Below, piece after piece: positions 35,439 through 44,873 of a DNA stretch of 56,920 nucleotides (within the stretch, counting starts at the first letter, position 1; the number at the start of each line of letters is the position of its first letter). The position numbers were made by a program, and so were the translations under genes. The notes under the pieces are model-generated. The model saw only the letters and a list, made by a program, of their open reading frames with translations. It ran no database searches and had not been told where the DNA came from. The DNA comes from an uncultured Actinomycetes bacterium. Its GTDB lineage: Bacteria > Actinomycetota > Actinomycetes > Nanopelagicales > Nanopelagicaceae. The stretch covers positions 1 through 56,920 of the forward strand of contig CALEGP010000017.1 in NCBI GenBank assembly GCA_937876245.1. Direction: 5' to 3'.

Positions 35439-36395
35439 TTGAAGCAAAGAGAAATTGGTGGCTGGTTAATAACTGGTGGAGCCGGATATATAGGCTCGCA
35501 TATAGCCGCAGAGTTTTCGCGCTTAGATATTCCTTTTGCGATAATTGATAATGACAAAAACAAAATGGAAATTCGACTGCCAAATGCTGTTAACAAGTAT
35601 TTCGCTGATATCCGAAGTACTAGGGATTTAGAGCAAATTTTTGGTGGGAATAATTTTTCTGGTGTTATACATTTGGCAGCCTTGAAATCAGTTGAAGAAT
35701 CACAGAAATACCCCGCTATGTATGAGGAAACAAACGTAGAAGGAACTCGAAATATTCTTAAGGCGATGGAAAAATATGATGTGCAGAATTTGGTTTTTTC
35801 GAGTACTGCCGCCGTTTATGGTGAAACTGATAATGGAATTGTCACGGAGTCAACAAGAATTGAACCAATTTCGTATTACGGGAAAACTAAGGTGCTTTCG
35901 GAATTATTGATTGAGGAAGCAAATAAAGAATTCGATTTAAATTTTGTAAATTTGCGTTATTTCAACGTTGCCGGCTCATTAAATAAGAAATTACAGGATG
36001 ATCCCAAAGACAATTTGATCCCTATTGTTATTGATCAAATTCGAAATGGAGTTAATCCTAAGATTTTTGGTGATGATTACCCTACGCCCGATGGAACGGC
36101 TATACGTGACTATATCCATGTAGTTGACATCGTTGGTGCACATCTAGCAGCAGTAAACTATTTAACAAAAGGCGGTTCCAACCAAACTTTGAATATCGGG
36201 ACTGGGACTGGAACCTCGGTTCTAGAAATAGTTACGGAGATAATTTCGCAAATGGGATCCGATTTGGTTCCCGAATTTGTTGGTCGTAGGGAAGGCGATA
36301 TCGGCATTGTTGTGGCAGATCCATCAAAAGCTGAACATGTGCTTGGGTTCAAAGCCAAACACGAATTGGTCGAGATGGTGGCCTCGGTTCTATGA
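35439..36395 (+). CDS. galE: UDP-glucose 4-epimerase (GalE)
   Basis: The protein has WLITGGAGYIGSHIAAEF near its start, VIHLAALKSVEES, FSSTAAVYGE, YYGKTKVLSE (Y-x-x-x-K), RYFNVAGS and GTAIRDYIHVVDI, all typical of GalE, though at about 318 aa it is slightly short. GalE interconverts UDP-glucose and UDP-galactose, sometimes the N-acetyl forms. I prefer TTG 35439, preceded by GAAGGA at a good distance; GTG 35412 would add 9 residues. It overlaps the GT11 gene by 4 bp. UDP-galactose, or UDP-GalNAc, is the donor expected for the GT6 enzyme nearby. Confidence 0.9.
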   Translation: MKQREIGGWLITGGAGYIGSHIAAEFSRLDIPFAIIDNDKNKMEIRLPNAVNKYFADIRSTRDLEQIFGGNNFSGVIHLAALKSVEESQKYPAMYEETNVEGTRNILKAMEKYDVQNLVFSSTAAVYGETDNGIVTESTRIEPISYYGKTKVLSELLIEEANKEFDLNFVNLRYFNVAGSLNKKLQDDPKDNLIPIVIDQIRNGVNPKIFGDDYPTPDGTAIRDYIHVVDIVGAHLAAVNYLTKGGSNQTLNIGTGTGTSVLEIVTEIISQMGSDLVPEFVGRREGDIGIVVADPSKAEHVLGFKAKHELVEMVASVL

Positions 36396-37261
36396 AAAAC
36401 TCTAATGATTTAAAGGTTCGCCTCTTCGGGGGTTTGGGCAATCAACTTTTCCAGTATTTCGCTGGTTTAGATTTATCACTAAAGATTGGTTCCCGATTGA
36501 GAGTGGATGCTAGATGGATAGAAGCTTCCTATTCTCAGGATGAATCTGACATCAGAGACTTCAGGTTTCTCAAAGACACAGAAATAATTACTAAAATCGA
36601 ATCTGGGGGAATGAATTTCATTTTAGAGCGATTAAAAACTAAAATTGCTGGCAAATCGCAAGCTGCCGCTAAGTTCTTGGCTTTATTTGTACCAAATAAC
36701 CCTGGATTTATTGAATTTATAGACCTTGAGCCAGCAGTTGAACTTCGTGGTTATTTTCAATCACACAGATATTTCGAAAATGTAAATAAGAATCATAACT
36801 TGCAAGATTGGTCACTAAAAATTGAATCGCAACTATTCCTAGAAACTAGGCGTGAATTAGATTCAGCACCATTCATTGCGATTCACGTAAGAGGCGGGGA
36901 CTATTTGAATAAAACAAATATTTACCATAAATTAGGAGCAAGATATTATTTAGAATCGCTTAAATATTTAAGGGGAAAAATTGGCGACATTAAGGTGCTA
37001 GTTTTTAGTGATGATGCTGAGTATGCAAGAAATTATTTTGATCCTGATGCTGGATTTGAATTTCTAAATCAGGATGGATTACGGGCAAGTGAAGCTATGA
37101 TTTTAATGTCTTCGGCTAAAGGGATAATTACTGCCAACTCTACTTTTTCCTATTGGGCCGCAATGATTAACGCGGGGAATCATATTTGTGCGCCAAAGTT
37201 TTGGTATGCGAATACTGAGGCTGATGAAAATCTATATCCACCACATTGGAAACTTATTTAA
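36392..37261 (+). CDS. GT11 alpha-1,2-fucosyltransferase-like glycosyltransferase
   Basis: The 289-aa protein has GGLGNQLFQYFAGL at residues 13-26, VELRGYFQSHRYFEN near residue 117, IHVRGGDYL at 164-172 and ANSTFSYWAA near residue 251. The H-x-R-x-G-D-Y motif binds GDP-fucose in the GT11 family, which transfers L-fucose in alpha-1,2 linkage to galactose, as in the H antigen. GDP-fucose synthesis genes (gmd, fcl) lie at 41741-49616. It shares a transcript with galE and faces a GT2/GT6 pair. Linkage and acceptor are inferred from family. Confidence 0.9.
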   Translation: MKNSNDLKVRLFGGLGNQLFQYFAGLDLSLKIGSRLRVDARWIEASYSQDESDIRDFRFLKDTEIITKIESGGMNFILERLKTKIAGKSQAAAKFLALFVPNNPGFIEFIDLEPAVELRGYFQSHRYFENVNKNHNLQDWSLKIESQLFLETRRELDSAPFIAIHVRGGDYLNKTNIYHKLGARYYLESLKYLRGKIGDIKVLVFSDDAEYARNYFDPDAGFEFLNQDGLRASEAMILMSSAKGIITANSTFSYWAAMINAGNHICAPKFWYANTEADENLYPPHWKLI

Positions 37262-37277
37262 GGTTTTGCCTAATATC

Positions 37278-38219
37278 TCAAAGAGACTTTCTACGCTTCT
37301 GCATTTCCTTAAGCTGAATAATTGAAAGAATCGAATTTGGCTGGATTATTTGTCTGAATAATCCGGTGTGTTTTGTAAGTTTACGAACCCCAACTGCTTG
37401 ACTCATTTTCAAATACTTAGATAAATCTCGGAAAAACAAAATTTTTCTGGAAATCGTCTGAGTTGTTAAATTATAAACTTCGAAAGTTTCTTCAGCTTCA
37501 TCGAGAATGGCATCGATAGACAAGGTTTTTACGAATTCCTCTAATAAGAACCTGGTTTTCTTAATCATTTGTTCCTGATGCTTGCTTGTAATATTAGCTT
37601 TATGTATTGTGTAAAAAAGAAGTGTTTCAGGAATCGTCGCGATTTTGAACGATTTGGAGAGATTAATCCAGAGTGATAAATCTTCAGCTGGGAAATCCTC
37701 AGATCTATATCCCCCTAATCCAGTTACAGCGGTTTTCCTAAACATCACACTTGGATGCGGTGTTCGCTGGGGATTTAACAGTGAAAATCGAGTAAGGCGA
37801 GGCGAGATCGAAGTTGGAATAGTTCCCAGATCACGACCATCTGCAGAAAGAATTTGGTAGTCAGAGAATACGGCAGCGCAATTTGGATTTGTGGCCATAA
37901 ATTGAACCTGCCTGGAAATTCGTTTTGAACTGTATTTATCATCTATATCAGCACGAGCAATTAAATCATTCTCACAGTGCCTAATTCCATAATTTAGAGT
38001 TTCTACAAGTCCAGAGTGATTTTTGTTGATAATTTTAATTCTTGAATCCCTTTTTTCTATTTCTCTTAATTCCTCTTTTGAAATATCTTCAGAACCATCA
38101 TTTACAAGCACAAGCTCGTCGATTTCTCTCATACTCTCAAGAATTGATTTTATAGATCCATTTATAAATTTTGATCCGTTATATAGTGGTAGCAAAACAG
38201 AACAGGCTTGTTCTTTCAT
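37278..38219 (-). CDS. Family 2 glycosyltransferase
   Basis: The protein has CSVLLPLYNGSKFINGSI, ELVLVNDGSED, LIARADIDDKY (D-x-D) and PHPSVMFRKTAV; it is a standard inverting GT2 of about 313 aa. I set its start at ATG 38219, where it overlaps the stop of the GT6 gene in ATGA fashion; the longer frame to 38231 is less likely. GT6 and this GT2 are therefore translationally coupled. It converges with the GT11 gene with a 16-bp gap. Confidence 0.88.
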   Translation of the reverse strand: MKEQACSVLLPLYNGSKFINGSIKSILESMREIDELVLVNDGSEDISKEELREIEKRDSRIKIINKNHSGLVETLNYGIRHCENDLIARADIDDKYSSKRISRQVQFMATNPNCAAVFSDYQILSADGRDLGTIPTSISPRLTRFSLLNPQRTPHPSVMFRKTAVTGLGGYRSEDFPAEDLSLWINLSKSFKIATIPETLLFYTIHKANITSKHQEQMIKKTRFLLEEFVKTLSIDAILDEAEETFEVYNLTTQTISRKILFFRDLSKYLKMSQAVGVRKLTKHTGLFRQIIQPNSILSIIQLKEMQKRRKSL

Positions 38220-39022
38220 TGCCTTTCCCAATCAGTTCCCTTGCCCTTTTCAACGGCTATCAACGTAGGCTTTATGCCACTTAGTTGTGGATAATTTTCA
38301 TCATAACAAAACTTTGGGCTTAAGAGTGAAAATGTATTATTTGCCGCAAACCAGTTCAAATGACTTTCATCATGAAACTTGGCAATAACATTCCTTGAAA
38401 GGTCTTCCTGGATCCGTAAGCTTAAAGAACTACATAAATCAATTATCGAATTCTTTTTCCCAAACCAAGTGGCGCCACAGACATAAAGTTTTCTGTCTTT
38501 TCTGGGCACAAATGCTAACGAATCAGAATTTTTCTCCCAAGAACCAATTCCACCATTTAATAGCCAGGATTTAACGTCACTCAGAATATATCTTGGATTC
38601 CCTAAATAGAATATTACTTTTGCAGATTTAGACGGCCTGAAATATCCCGGGTGCCTGACCAAAGCAATTTCATGATTTCCAATCGCTTGGATTAAATCAT
38701 TCTTAGTTAGTGAACCTGCGAAAAGCATATCGGCGTCCAAATGCATAACAATTTCACCCTGAACCTTATCGGCAGCTTTTGCCAATAATTCATAGCGTAA
38801 GAGAGTTGGCATTGGCCAAGGCGAACTTTCGAATCGAACTGTTACAAGATTTGTACCAAGTCTTTCAGATACAGCCCGCGGGATATCGTTTTCGCGATTA
38901 GTAAAGAGGATCCACTGAACATTAAGGTCTTTATCTAGGAATTGCTCAGCGGTACGAAGAAGTTCAAGCCAGTAATCGAGGTAACGGTCCGTTGCAACTG
39001 AAAAAATAGTTAACTGTGCCAT
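38216..39022 (-). CDS. GT6-family (ABO histo-blood-group-like) glycosyltransferase
   Basis: The 268-aa protein matches GT6: PWPMPTLLRYELL near residue 68, HLDADML with the D-x-D metal motif at 96-98, AFVPRKDRKLYVCGATWFG near residue 170, KFHDESHLNWF at 216-226 and LLSPKFCYDENYP near residue 234. Human A/B transferases share W-H-D-E-S-H-L-N and K-x-L-S-P-E-Y. GT6 enzymes add galactose or GalNAc alpha-1,3 to a fucosylated or plain galactose. The GT11 gene 2 kb away would make the fucosylated acceptor. From memory many bacterial GT6 proteins carry N-x-N instead of D-x-D, so the D-A-D here is notable. Donor choice cannot be set from sequence. Confidence 0.87.
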   Translation of the reverse strand: MAQLTIFSVATDRYLDYWLELLRTAEQFLDKDLNVQWILFTNRENDIPRAVSERLGTNLVTVRFESSPWPMPTLLRYELLAKAADKVQGEIVMHLDADMLFAGSLTKNDLIQAIGNHEIALVRHPGYFRPSKSAKVIFYLGNPRYILSDVKSWLLNGGIGSWEKNSDSLAFVPRKDRKLYVCGATWFGKKNSIIDLCSSLSLRIQEDLSRNVIAKFHDESHLNWFAANNTFSLLSPKFCYDENYPQLSGIKPTLIAVEKGKGTDWERQ

Positions 39023-39107
39023 TGGTTAAGAATAACTCTTTTAGGCGGTATTAGGGCAGAATTAGTCCAATAGATTGGTTACGTCAAGAAAGTGGATTAT
39101 CAAAGAG

Positions 39108-39902
39108 ATGATTATTGTAGAAAATAGGAAGTTACAGAATGCACGACCTTTTTTTACAATTATAACGGTGGTCAGGAATGGCTCGACCGCTTTACAGAAA
39201 TGTATTAACAGTATTAAGGCGCAAACGTTTCAAGATTTTGAGTATCTCATTATTGATGGTGCTTCCTCGGATGGGACTATCGAATTAATAAGAGATAATT
39301 CAGATGTTGTAAGTTTTGCGGTGTCTGAAGAGGATCAGGGTCTTTATTTTGCCATGAACAGAGGCCTGAAACTGGCAAGTGGAAAATATATTGGCATACT
39401 CAACGCTGACGACATCTATTTTCCAAACACTCTAGATTTAGTTCAGGACGCGATTCGCAAAGATTCAAATAGCGATGTCATTTATGGTGCCATGAGTTAT
39501 TTTAGTCAACCCGATCAAGTACATTTTATTCACCATGATGAACTGCCCAAGCGAATGATCTTCCACCCAACATGTTTTGTTTCAAGCGAAGCCTACAAAA
39601 GAATTGGAGAATTCGACACAAAATATCAAGTAGCAGCTGACTATGAATTCATTATGCGCTGTTTCAGGGCTGGGGAGAAGTTTCTTGGCTTACATAAAGT
39701 TCTAGCTTCTTTCAGCGAAGGCGGAACATCAGCAAGGCTTCGATTTCAATCGATACTTGAAACATCAGAAATTCAAGGAAGGTATAACTTTGAATCGAAT
39801 GCTCGCCGATTTCTAAAACTTTCACGCCTTCTCATAGTGACCTATTTAAGGGTTATATTGGGCAAGGCTCAAGGCTGGTTTGAATCGACTGTGAGAAGAT
39901 AG
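39108..39902 (+). CDS. Family 2 glycosyltransferase (WcaA-like)
   Basis: The protein has FTIITVVRNGSTALQKCI, LIIDGASSDGT, GLYFAMNRGLKLASG and GILNADDIY, so it is a GT2 of the WcaA/colanic-acid type, often transferring glucose, galactose or N-acetyl sugars. About 264 aa from ATG 39108; an upstream in-frame TTG at 39075 would add 11 residues. It diverges from the GT6 gene and lies 5 bp ahead of the ABC transporter gene, so it is likely transcribed with it. Confidence 0.87.
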   Translation: MIIVENRKLQNARPFFTIITVVRNGSTALQKCINSIKAQTFQDFEYLIIDGASSDGTIELIRDNSDVVSFAVSEEDQGLYFAMNRGLKLASGKYIGILNADDIYFPNTLDLVQDAIRKDSNSDVIYGAMSYFSQPDQVHFIHHDELPKRMIFHPTCFVSSEAYKRIGEFDTKYQVAADYEFIMRCFRAGEKFLGLHKVLASFSEGGTSARLRFQSILETSEIQGRYNFESNARRFLKLSRLLIVTYLRVILGKAQGWFESTVRR

Positions 39903-39907
39903 ACCTG

Positions 39908-41740
39908 ATGAATTTAGGAGAGAAGTGGCGCAAGACCATAATAGGTAGATCTGCACGCATATTTTCGCGTCGGGACCAGAAAAAGATTTTCGCAGTAATT
40001 ATTTTGCAAATTTGCTTAGGCTTTCTCGATTTAATTGGCGTAGCAATTATTGGAATTTTAGGCGCCTTGGCGATAAGTGGAATCCAATCCGGCACGCCGG
40101 GCAATCGGGTTAGTTCCGCTCTTAACCTTCTTCATATAGGAAATCAATCTTTCCAGGCGCAGGCAGCAATACTGGGTCTAGGTGCGGCGGTGATACTGAT
40201 TGGTCGAACTCTGTTATCTGTATTTTTCACTCGGAAAACTTTGTTTTTTCTTAGTCGTCGTGGGGCCGTTATTTCTTCAGAACTTGTATCAAAACTGCTA
40301 TCGCAATCTTTGCAAAAGATTCAAGAGCGTACAAACCAAGAAACAATTTATGCTGTAACTTATGGTGTAACAACAATTGCACTTGGTATTTTGGGCGCAG
40401 CTGTTGCTCTTATTTCTGATACCTCTCTACTGATTGTAATGGCCATAGGTTTATTTATAGTTGATCCAACAATCGCTTTTGGGACTTTCTTAGTCTTCGC
40501 AATTATAGGTTTGATCATGCATCGCTTGATGAACGTTAGAGCAAAGTCTTTGGGTATTAGGAATTGGGAGTTGTCGTTAAGAGGTGATGAAAAAATTGTT
40601 GAAGTTTTGAATTCTTATCGTGAAATAATCGTTAGGAACAGAAGAGAATACTACGCGCGAGAGATAGCACATTCGCGAATGGAACTTGCGAATGTTATGG
40701 CAGAAATTCAATTCATGCCCAACATAAGTAAGTATGTAATTGAATCCACCGTCGTGCTTGGTGCGCTTTCAATTAGTGCAGCTCAATTTCTCATACAGGA
40801 TGCAAAACATGCTGTTGCAACCCTTGCGGTTTTCCTAGCTGCTGGAACAAGAATTGCGCCTGCAATATTGCGTATTCAACAAGGAACTATTCAGATCAGA
40901 AATAGTTTGGGTGCGGCTACTCCGACTCTTCAATTGATCGAGTCCTTGGCGGAAACGAAATTAGCCCATAGGGTTTTTGACAATGTAATAACTGATCATG
41001 AAAATTTTGAAGGCAAAGTTGAGATTAATAATTTGACTTTACTTTATCCTGGCAAAATAGTTCCCGCGCTAGAAAATATAAATCTGGCTTTCAATCATGG
41101 TGAGTCTATTGCGATTGTGGGTCCTTCGGGCGCTGGCAAAACTTCATTAGTTGATGTTCTACTTGGAGTTTTAGAACCTACGGAGGGGTCTGTAAGGATT
41201 TCAGGGTTTCCCCCAATCCAAGCAATCATTAAATGGCCGGGTGCCATTTCGTATGTTCCTCAGGATGTGGCTATTTCAAAGGGTTCGGTGAGAGAGAATG
41301 TTGCACTTGGCTACCCAGTTGAAGTAGCAACCAATGAGTTGGTTGATTCAGCACTCGAGATTGCTCACTTGGATGGTTTCGTTAGGAGTTTGCCTGAGGG
41401 GATTGATGCTCAAGTTGGCGAACGGGGAGCCAAAATAAGTGGTGGTCAGAGACAACGCCTAGGAATTGCACGAGCAATGTTTACGAAGCCTTCGATGCTG
41501 GTTCTTGACGAGGCTACTAGTGCGCTTGATGGCGAAACTGAAACAAATATTTCGGAGGCTATACAAGGCTTACGGGGTTCTGTGACAGTAGTAATGATTG
41601 CCCATAGGCTTTCGACAGTCAGAAATGCGGATTTAGTGGTCTATATGGAAGCTGGAAAAATTATTGCATCAGGCACCTTCAAAGAAGTTAGAAATCAAGT
41701 CCCGGATTTCGATAATCAAGCCAAGTTAATGGGGCTGTAA
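39908..41740 (+). CDS. ABC transporter, fused permease and ATPase (PglK-like lipid-linked glycan flippase)
   Basis: The 610-aa protein has an N-terminal six-helix membrane domain (about residues 25-340) and a C-terminal ATPase with GPSGAGKTSLVD (Walker A), ISGGQRQRLGIARAMF (signature), MLVLDEATSALDGE (Walker B) and I-A-H-R-L-S (H-loop). Half-size transporters of this kind in glycan clusters flip lipid-linked oligosaccharides (PglK, WlaB) across the membrane. No Wzx-type flippase occurs in the window. It follows a GT2 by 5 bp and ends back-to-back with gmd. A diverged, dead copy of its C-terminal half lies at 43259-44335. Confidence 0.88.
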   Translation: MNLGEKWRKTIIGRSARIFSRRDQKKIFAVIILQICLGFLDLIGVAIIGILGALAISGIQSGTPGNRVSSALNLLHIGNQSFQAQAAILGLGAAVILIGRTLLSVFFTRKTLFFLSRRGAVISSELVSKLLSQSLQKIQERTNQETIYAVTYGVTTIALGILGAAVALISDTSLLIVMAIGLFIVDPTIAFGTFLVFAIIGLIMHRLMNVRAKSLGIRNWELSLRGDEKIVEVLNSYREIIVRNRREYYAREIAHSRMELANVMAEIQFMPNISKYVIESTVVLGALSISAAQFLIQDAKHAVATLAVFLAAGTRIAPAILRIQQGTIQIRNSLGAATPTLQLIESLAETKLAHRVFDNVITDHENFEGKVEINNLTLLYPGKIVPALENINLAFNHGESIAIVGPSGAGKTSLVDVLLGVLEPTEGSVRISGFPPIQAIIKWPGAISYVPQDVAISKGSVRENVALGYPVEVATNELVDSALEIAHLDGFVRSLPEGIDAQVGERGAKISGGQRQRLGIARAMFTKPSMLVLDEATSALDGETETNISEAIQGLRGSVTVVMIAHRLSTVRNADLVVYMEAGKIIASGTFKEVRNQVPDFDNQAKLMGL

Positions 41741-42724
41741 TTATTTCCCGCTTGTTAAGAGTTCTAAATCAGCGGCAACCATCAACTTTGCAAGTTCACT
41801 CCAGTGTGTCTTAGCCTTCCAGCCTAGAACTTTTTCTGTCTTAGAAGGATCTCCTATTAATGCATCAACCTCGGTAGGGCGAATATACCTATCTTCCGTT
41901 TCAACATATTTCCTATAGTCAAGTCCTACTTCAGAGAATGCAACCTCACAGAAATCGCGGACAGTTGCGCCTTCACCTGTGGCAACAACGTAATCATCTG
42001 GCTTCTCTTGTTGCAACATTAGCCACATGCTCTCTACATACTCTTTGGCGTAACCCCAGTCGCGAACTGCCTCGAGGTTTCCAAGATAAAGTTTTTCTTG
42101 TAGTCCTAATTTAATTCTGGCAGCGGCCATAGTAATTTTGCGAGTAACAAAGGTTTCACCCCGACGGGGTGACTCGTGATTGAAGAGAATGCCATTTGTT
42201 GCATGGATTCCATAGCCTTCGCGGTAATTTCGAACGATCCAATATGCATAGAGCTTCGCGGCCGCATATGGGCTTCTTGGGGCGAAGAGAGAAAGTTCAC
42301 TCTGAGGAGGAGGAGTACTTCCATATAGTTCAGAGGTCGAAGCTTGATAAAACTTGGTATCAATCTTCGCGGAGCGAATTGCTTCAAGCATTCGAATTGT
42401 TCCCAGAGCATCTACTTGAGCTGTGAAATCTGGCATCTCGAAAGATACTTTGACATGGCTTTGAGCTGCCAAATTGTATATTTCGTGAGGTTGTAATTCG
42501 CGAATTAGGTTTGAGATTCCTACTCCGTCTGTGATATCACCATAATGCAAGAAAAGGTTTGACGCAGTGTCATGAGGATCCTTGTATAGATGTTCAATTC
42601 GGGCTGTATTGAAAGAAGAACTTCTGCGAATCATGCCGTGAACCTCATAGCCTTTTTCAAGGAGAAGTTCGGCAAGATAAGAACCATCTTGTCCGGTAAT
42701 ACCCGTAATTAGAGCACGCTTCAC
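41741..42724 (-). CDS. gmd: GDP-mannose 4,6-dehydratase, first copy
   Basis: The 327-aa protein has [44 protein letters not shown] (Y-x-x-x-K), [17 protein letters not shown] and [15 protein letters not shown], all hallmarks of GMD, which makes GDP-4-keto-6-deoxymannose. It appears identical to the second copy (47706-48689) in the N-terminal part but differs in the last 130 or so residues. Its neighbour, the fcl copy, is truncated, so GDP-fucose formation from this copy would need the intact fcl at 48690. The abrupt change at 42147 marks a recombination border. Confidence 0.93.
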   Translation of the reverse strand: MKRALITGITGQDGSYLAELLLEKGYEVHGMIRRSSSFNTARIEHLYKDPHDTASNLFLHYGDITDGVGISNLIRELQPHEIYNLAAQSHVKVSFEMPDFTAQVDALGTIRMLEAIRSAKIDTKFYQASTSELYGSTPPPQSELSLFAPRSPYAAAKLYAYWIVRNYREGYGIHATNGILFNHESPRRGETFVTRKITMAAARIKLGLQEKLYLGNLEAVRDWGYAKEYVESMWLMLQQEKPDDYVVATGEGATVRDFCEVAFSEVGLDYRKYVETEDRYIRPTEVDALIGDPSKTEKVLGWKAKTHWSELAKLMVAADLELLTSGK

Positions 42725-43258
42725 TTATGACACCTTTTCTTGATGATTATTAAGATACCAATCATAAACAGATTTAACGCCTTCTTCTAGCGAAATCTCG
42801 GCTTTCCAACCTGTTTCCTGAAGGAGTGAAGAATCTAGAAGTTTTCTTGGAGTTCCATTTGGCTTTTTAGCGTCAAAAGCTATTTTTCCTTCGAATCCGA
42901 CAGTTCTTGCAATTAAGTTAGCCAAATCAAAAATTGAAAGCTCTGAACTGCTCCCGATGTTGAAAAGAGATTCCTTAGTTTTGAATTCCAAGAGATGAAA
43001 AATGGCTTTGGATAGATCATCCACGTGCATAAATTCGCGAAGTGGGGTCCCATCTCCCCAAAGCTTGACTTCTGTTTGCCCCTCAATCTTGGCAAGGTGA
43101 AATCTATGAAGTAAGCCAGGTAAAACGTGAGAGGTTTCAATATCAAAGTTATCATTTGGCCCGTACATGTTTGTAGGCATCAGAGAAATCCAATTATGAC
43201 CATATTCTTTGCGATAAGCATCTATAAGTTTTACTCCTGATATTTTTGCAATTGCATA
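42147..43258 (-). repeat. Direct repeat, left copy (about 1.1 kb, gmd 5' part plus fcl 3' part)
   Basis: By reading line against line, this segment matches 48112-49223 with no mismatch seen, at a constant offset of 5,965 bp and the same orientation. On the left the two copies diverge at once in the gmd 3' part; on the right this copy breaks off inside fcl and joins a piece of an ABC transporter gene. Recombination between the two copies would remove a 5,965-bp unit. Confidence 0.9.
42725..43258 (-). pseudogene. Truncated GDP-L-fucose synthase gene (5' end missing)
   Basis: The sequence equals the last 178 or so codons of the intact fcl at 48690-49616, including K-I-S-G-V-K and SLMPTNMYGPNDNFD, but the first 131 codons, with the NADP-binding glycine motif, are absent. 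At 43258/43259 it abuts a piece of ABC transporter gene in the opposite direction. An internal ATG at 43180 would give a 151-aa open frame, which lacks the Rossmann domain and should not be active. Confidence 0.88.
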
Positions 43259-44335
43259 CTCGGTAGAGGAAGATTTGATTTAGCAGAAGTTCAGGCTGAA
43301 ATGCAACTTATGCCGAACATTAGTAAATACTTTATGCAGTCCACTTTAATTGTGGGAGCTCTTTTAATTAGTGCGACCCAGTTCGCTTTTCAAGCTTCCA
43401 GACATGCTATAGGAACACTTGCCGTTTTCCTTGCAACTGGAACAAGACTGGCACCAGCAATCATGAGAATCCAGCAAGGAGCAATTACAATTAGAAATAG
43501 TTCCGCGGTAGAAGCCCCTACTCTAGATTTGATTGACTCCTTAGATTCTTATGTTTCTGTCGATGAGGTTGTCGGTAACCTAGATCTTGAGCATCATGGA
43601 TTTGAATCTGAGGTTGAAATGTCTAACATATAGTTCTCTTATCCAGAAAGTACTACGCCGGCTCTTTTAAATATAGAACTAAAAATAGAAGAAGCGATGA
43701 GAGTAGCGATAGTTGGTTCATCTGGCGCAGGATAGACTTCGCTCGTTGATTTATTATTGGGCATTTTTCAACCAGATTTTGGTGAGGTTAATATTTCTGG
43801 CCTTCCACCCCTTCTAGCTATTAATTCCTGGCCTGGAGCGATTGCATATGTTCCGCAAGATATTGTGATTTCAAACGGAACAATCCGGAGGAATGTTGGT
43901 CTTGGATTCCTGATAGATGCTGCTACTGATGAAATCGTATTTAATGCGCTAAAAATCGCTCAACTTACTGATTTTGTGACTGAGCTCGACAAAGGAATTG
44001 ATTCTGAGGTTGGAATCCGTGGAACAAGGATGAGTGGTGGACAAAGACAAAGACTTGGAATTGCTCGTGCCATGTTTACAAATCCTAAGCTTTTGGTTTT
44101 GGACGAAGCCACAAGTTCCTTGGATGGGATTACCGAGTTTGCCATTTCAGAAGCGATCAACGCCCTCAAAGGTTCGGTTACAGTAATAATGATTGCCCAT
44201 CGACTTTCTACTGCTCGCAGCGCAGATTTGGTGGTTTATATCGATATGGGCAGATTGATAGCTTCCGGCTCTTTCGAAGACGTAAGGGCTCAGGTTCCTG
44301 ACTTTGATCAGCAGGCAAAGTTAATAGGAACGTAG
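43259..44335 (+). pseudogene. Remnant of a second ABC-transporter flippase gene with two in-frame stops
   Basis: The frame from 43259 matches the C-terminal half of the transporter at 39908: RFDLAEVQAEMQLMPNISKY aligns with RMELANVMAEIQFMPNISKY, then the last membrane helices and the ATPase domain. Two TAG stops occur in the same frame: one at 43631 just before F-S-Y-P, and one about 43733 at the Walker A lysine (G-A-G-stop-T-S). The later signature MSGGQRQRLG and Walker B LLVLDEATSSLDG are intact. With the 5' half missing and the catalytic Lys codon mutated it cannot function. The two copies are only moderately similar, so they are old paralogues. Confidence 0.9.
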
Positions 44336-44432
44336 AGTGTTTGACATTCTCGTCAGGAATGATAAAAATTCACTTTCCCTCTGAAGATCTTGGTGTAATC
44401 TAAGTTCGGTAGCGAAATTAGGGAGGGTAGAA

Positions 44433-44873
44433 ATGATTGAGTTTAATGAACCCACAAACATTTATGACAAAAACGGTTCACATTTGGCTATTTTAATTCC
44501 TGGAAGCTACTCACCTACAAAAATTGAGTTTATTACTAAACCAGACAATCTTTTTCAAATCGGATTGATGAAACGATCTTCTGAGAGTCCTGCGCCAGCC
44601 CACCATCATAATAAAATTGCTCGAACTATCTTGGGGACTCAAGAATTTTTATTAGTAAAGCAAGGTGCTATGTTTGTAAAATTGCTCGAACCTTCTGGGA
44701 ATATAATTGAAGAATTTAACTTGAGTTCGGGGGACGCAATTCTGCTTATTTCTGGGGGGCATGAGATAACGTTTTCAGATGATTGTATAATTCTCGAGAT
44801 TAAGCAAGGACCCTACACCCAAGAAGAGGATAAATCCCAAATACCTAGCCTACTTCGGAGTGGCAAAAATTGA
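44433..44873 (+). CDS. Small cupin-like protein
   Basis: The 146-aa protein has a single-cupin pattern: APAHHHNKIARTILGTQEFLLVKQGAMFVKL and LSSGDAILLISGGHEITF, with His and Glu residues in place to bind a metal. Cupin-like proteins next to DegT aminotransferases often are sugar isomerases (FdtA-like) or epimerases, or have unknown tasks. A strong ribosome site GGGAGGG precedes the ATG. Its stop overlaps the TTG start of the aminotransferase gene. Substrate unknown. Confidence 0.72.
   Translation: MIEFNEPTNIYDKNGSHLAILIPGSYSPTKIEFITKPDNLFQIGLMKRSSESPAPAHHHNKIARTILGTQEFLLVKQGAMFVKLLEPSGNIIEEFNLSSGDAILLISGGHEITFSDDCIILEIKQGPYTQEEDKSQIPSLLRSGKN

Noticed and set aside
35387-35596. N-terminal extension of the GT4 protein on the minus strand
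   Set aside because: It would overlap the galE gene on the other strand, and the GT4 fold starts after ATG 35386.
42106-42426. Open frames on both strands shared by the two gmd copies
   Set aside because: They are shadows of gmd; they repeat only because the gmd sequence is repeated.
43181-43258. Reading the truncated fcl as a complete shorter enzyme
   Set aside because: The first 131 codons with the NADP-binding motif are missing; the junction to the ABC-transporter piece is abrupt.
43631-43735. TAG codons as recoded sense codons
   Set aside because: The gene is also 5'-truncated, the stop hits the essential Walker A Lys, and other genes in the window do not show in-frame TAG.
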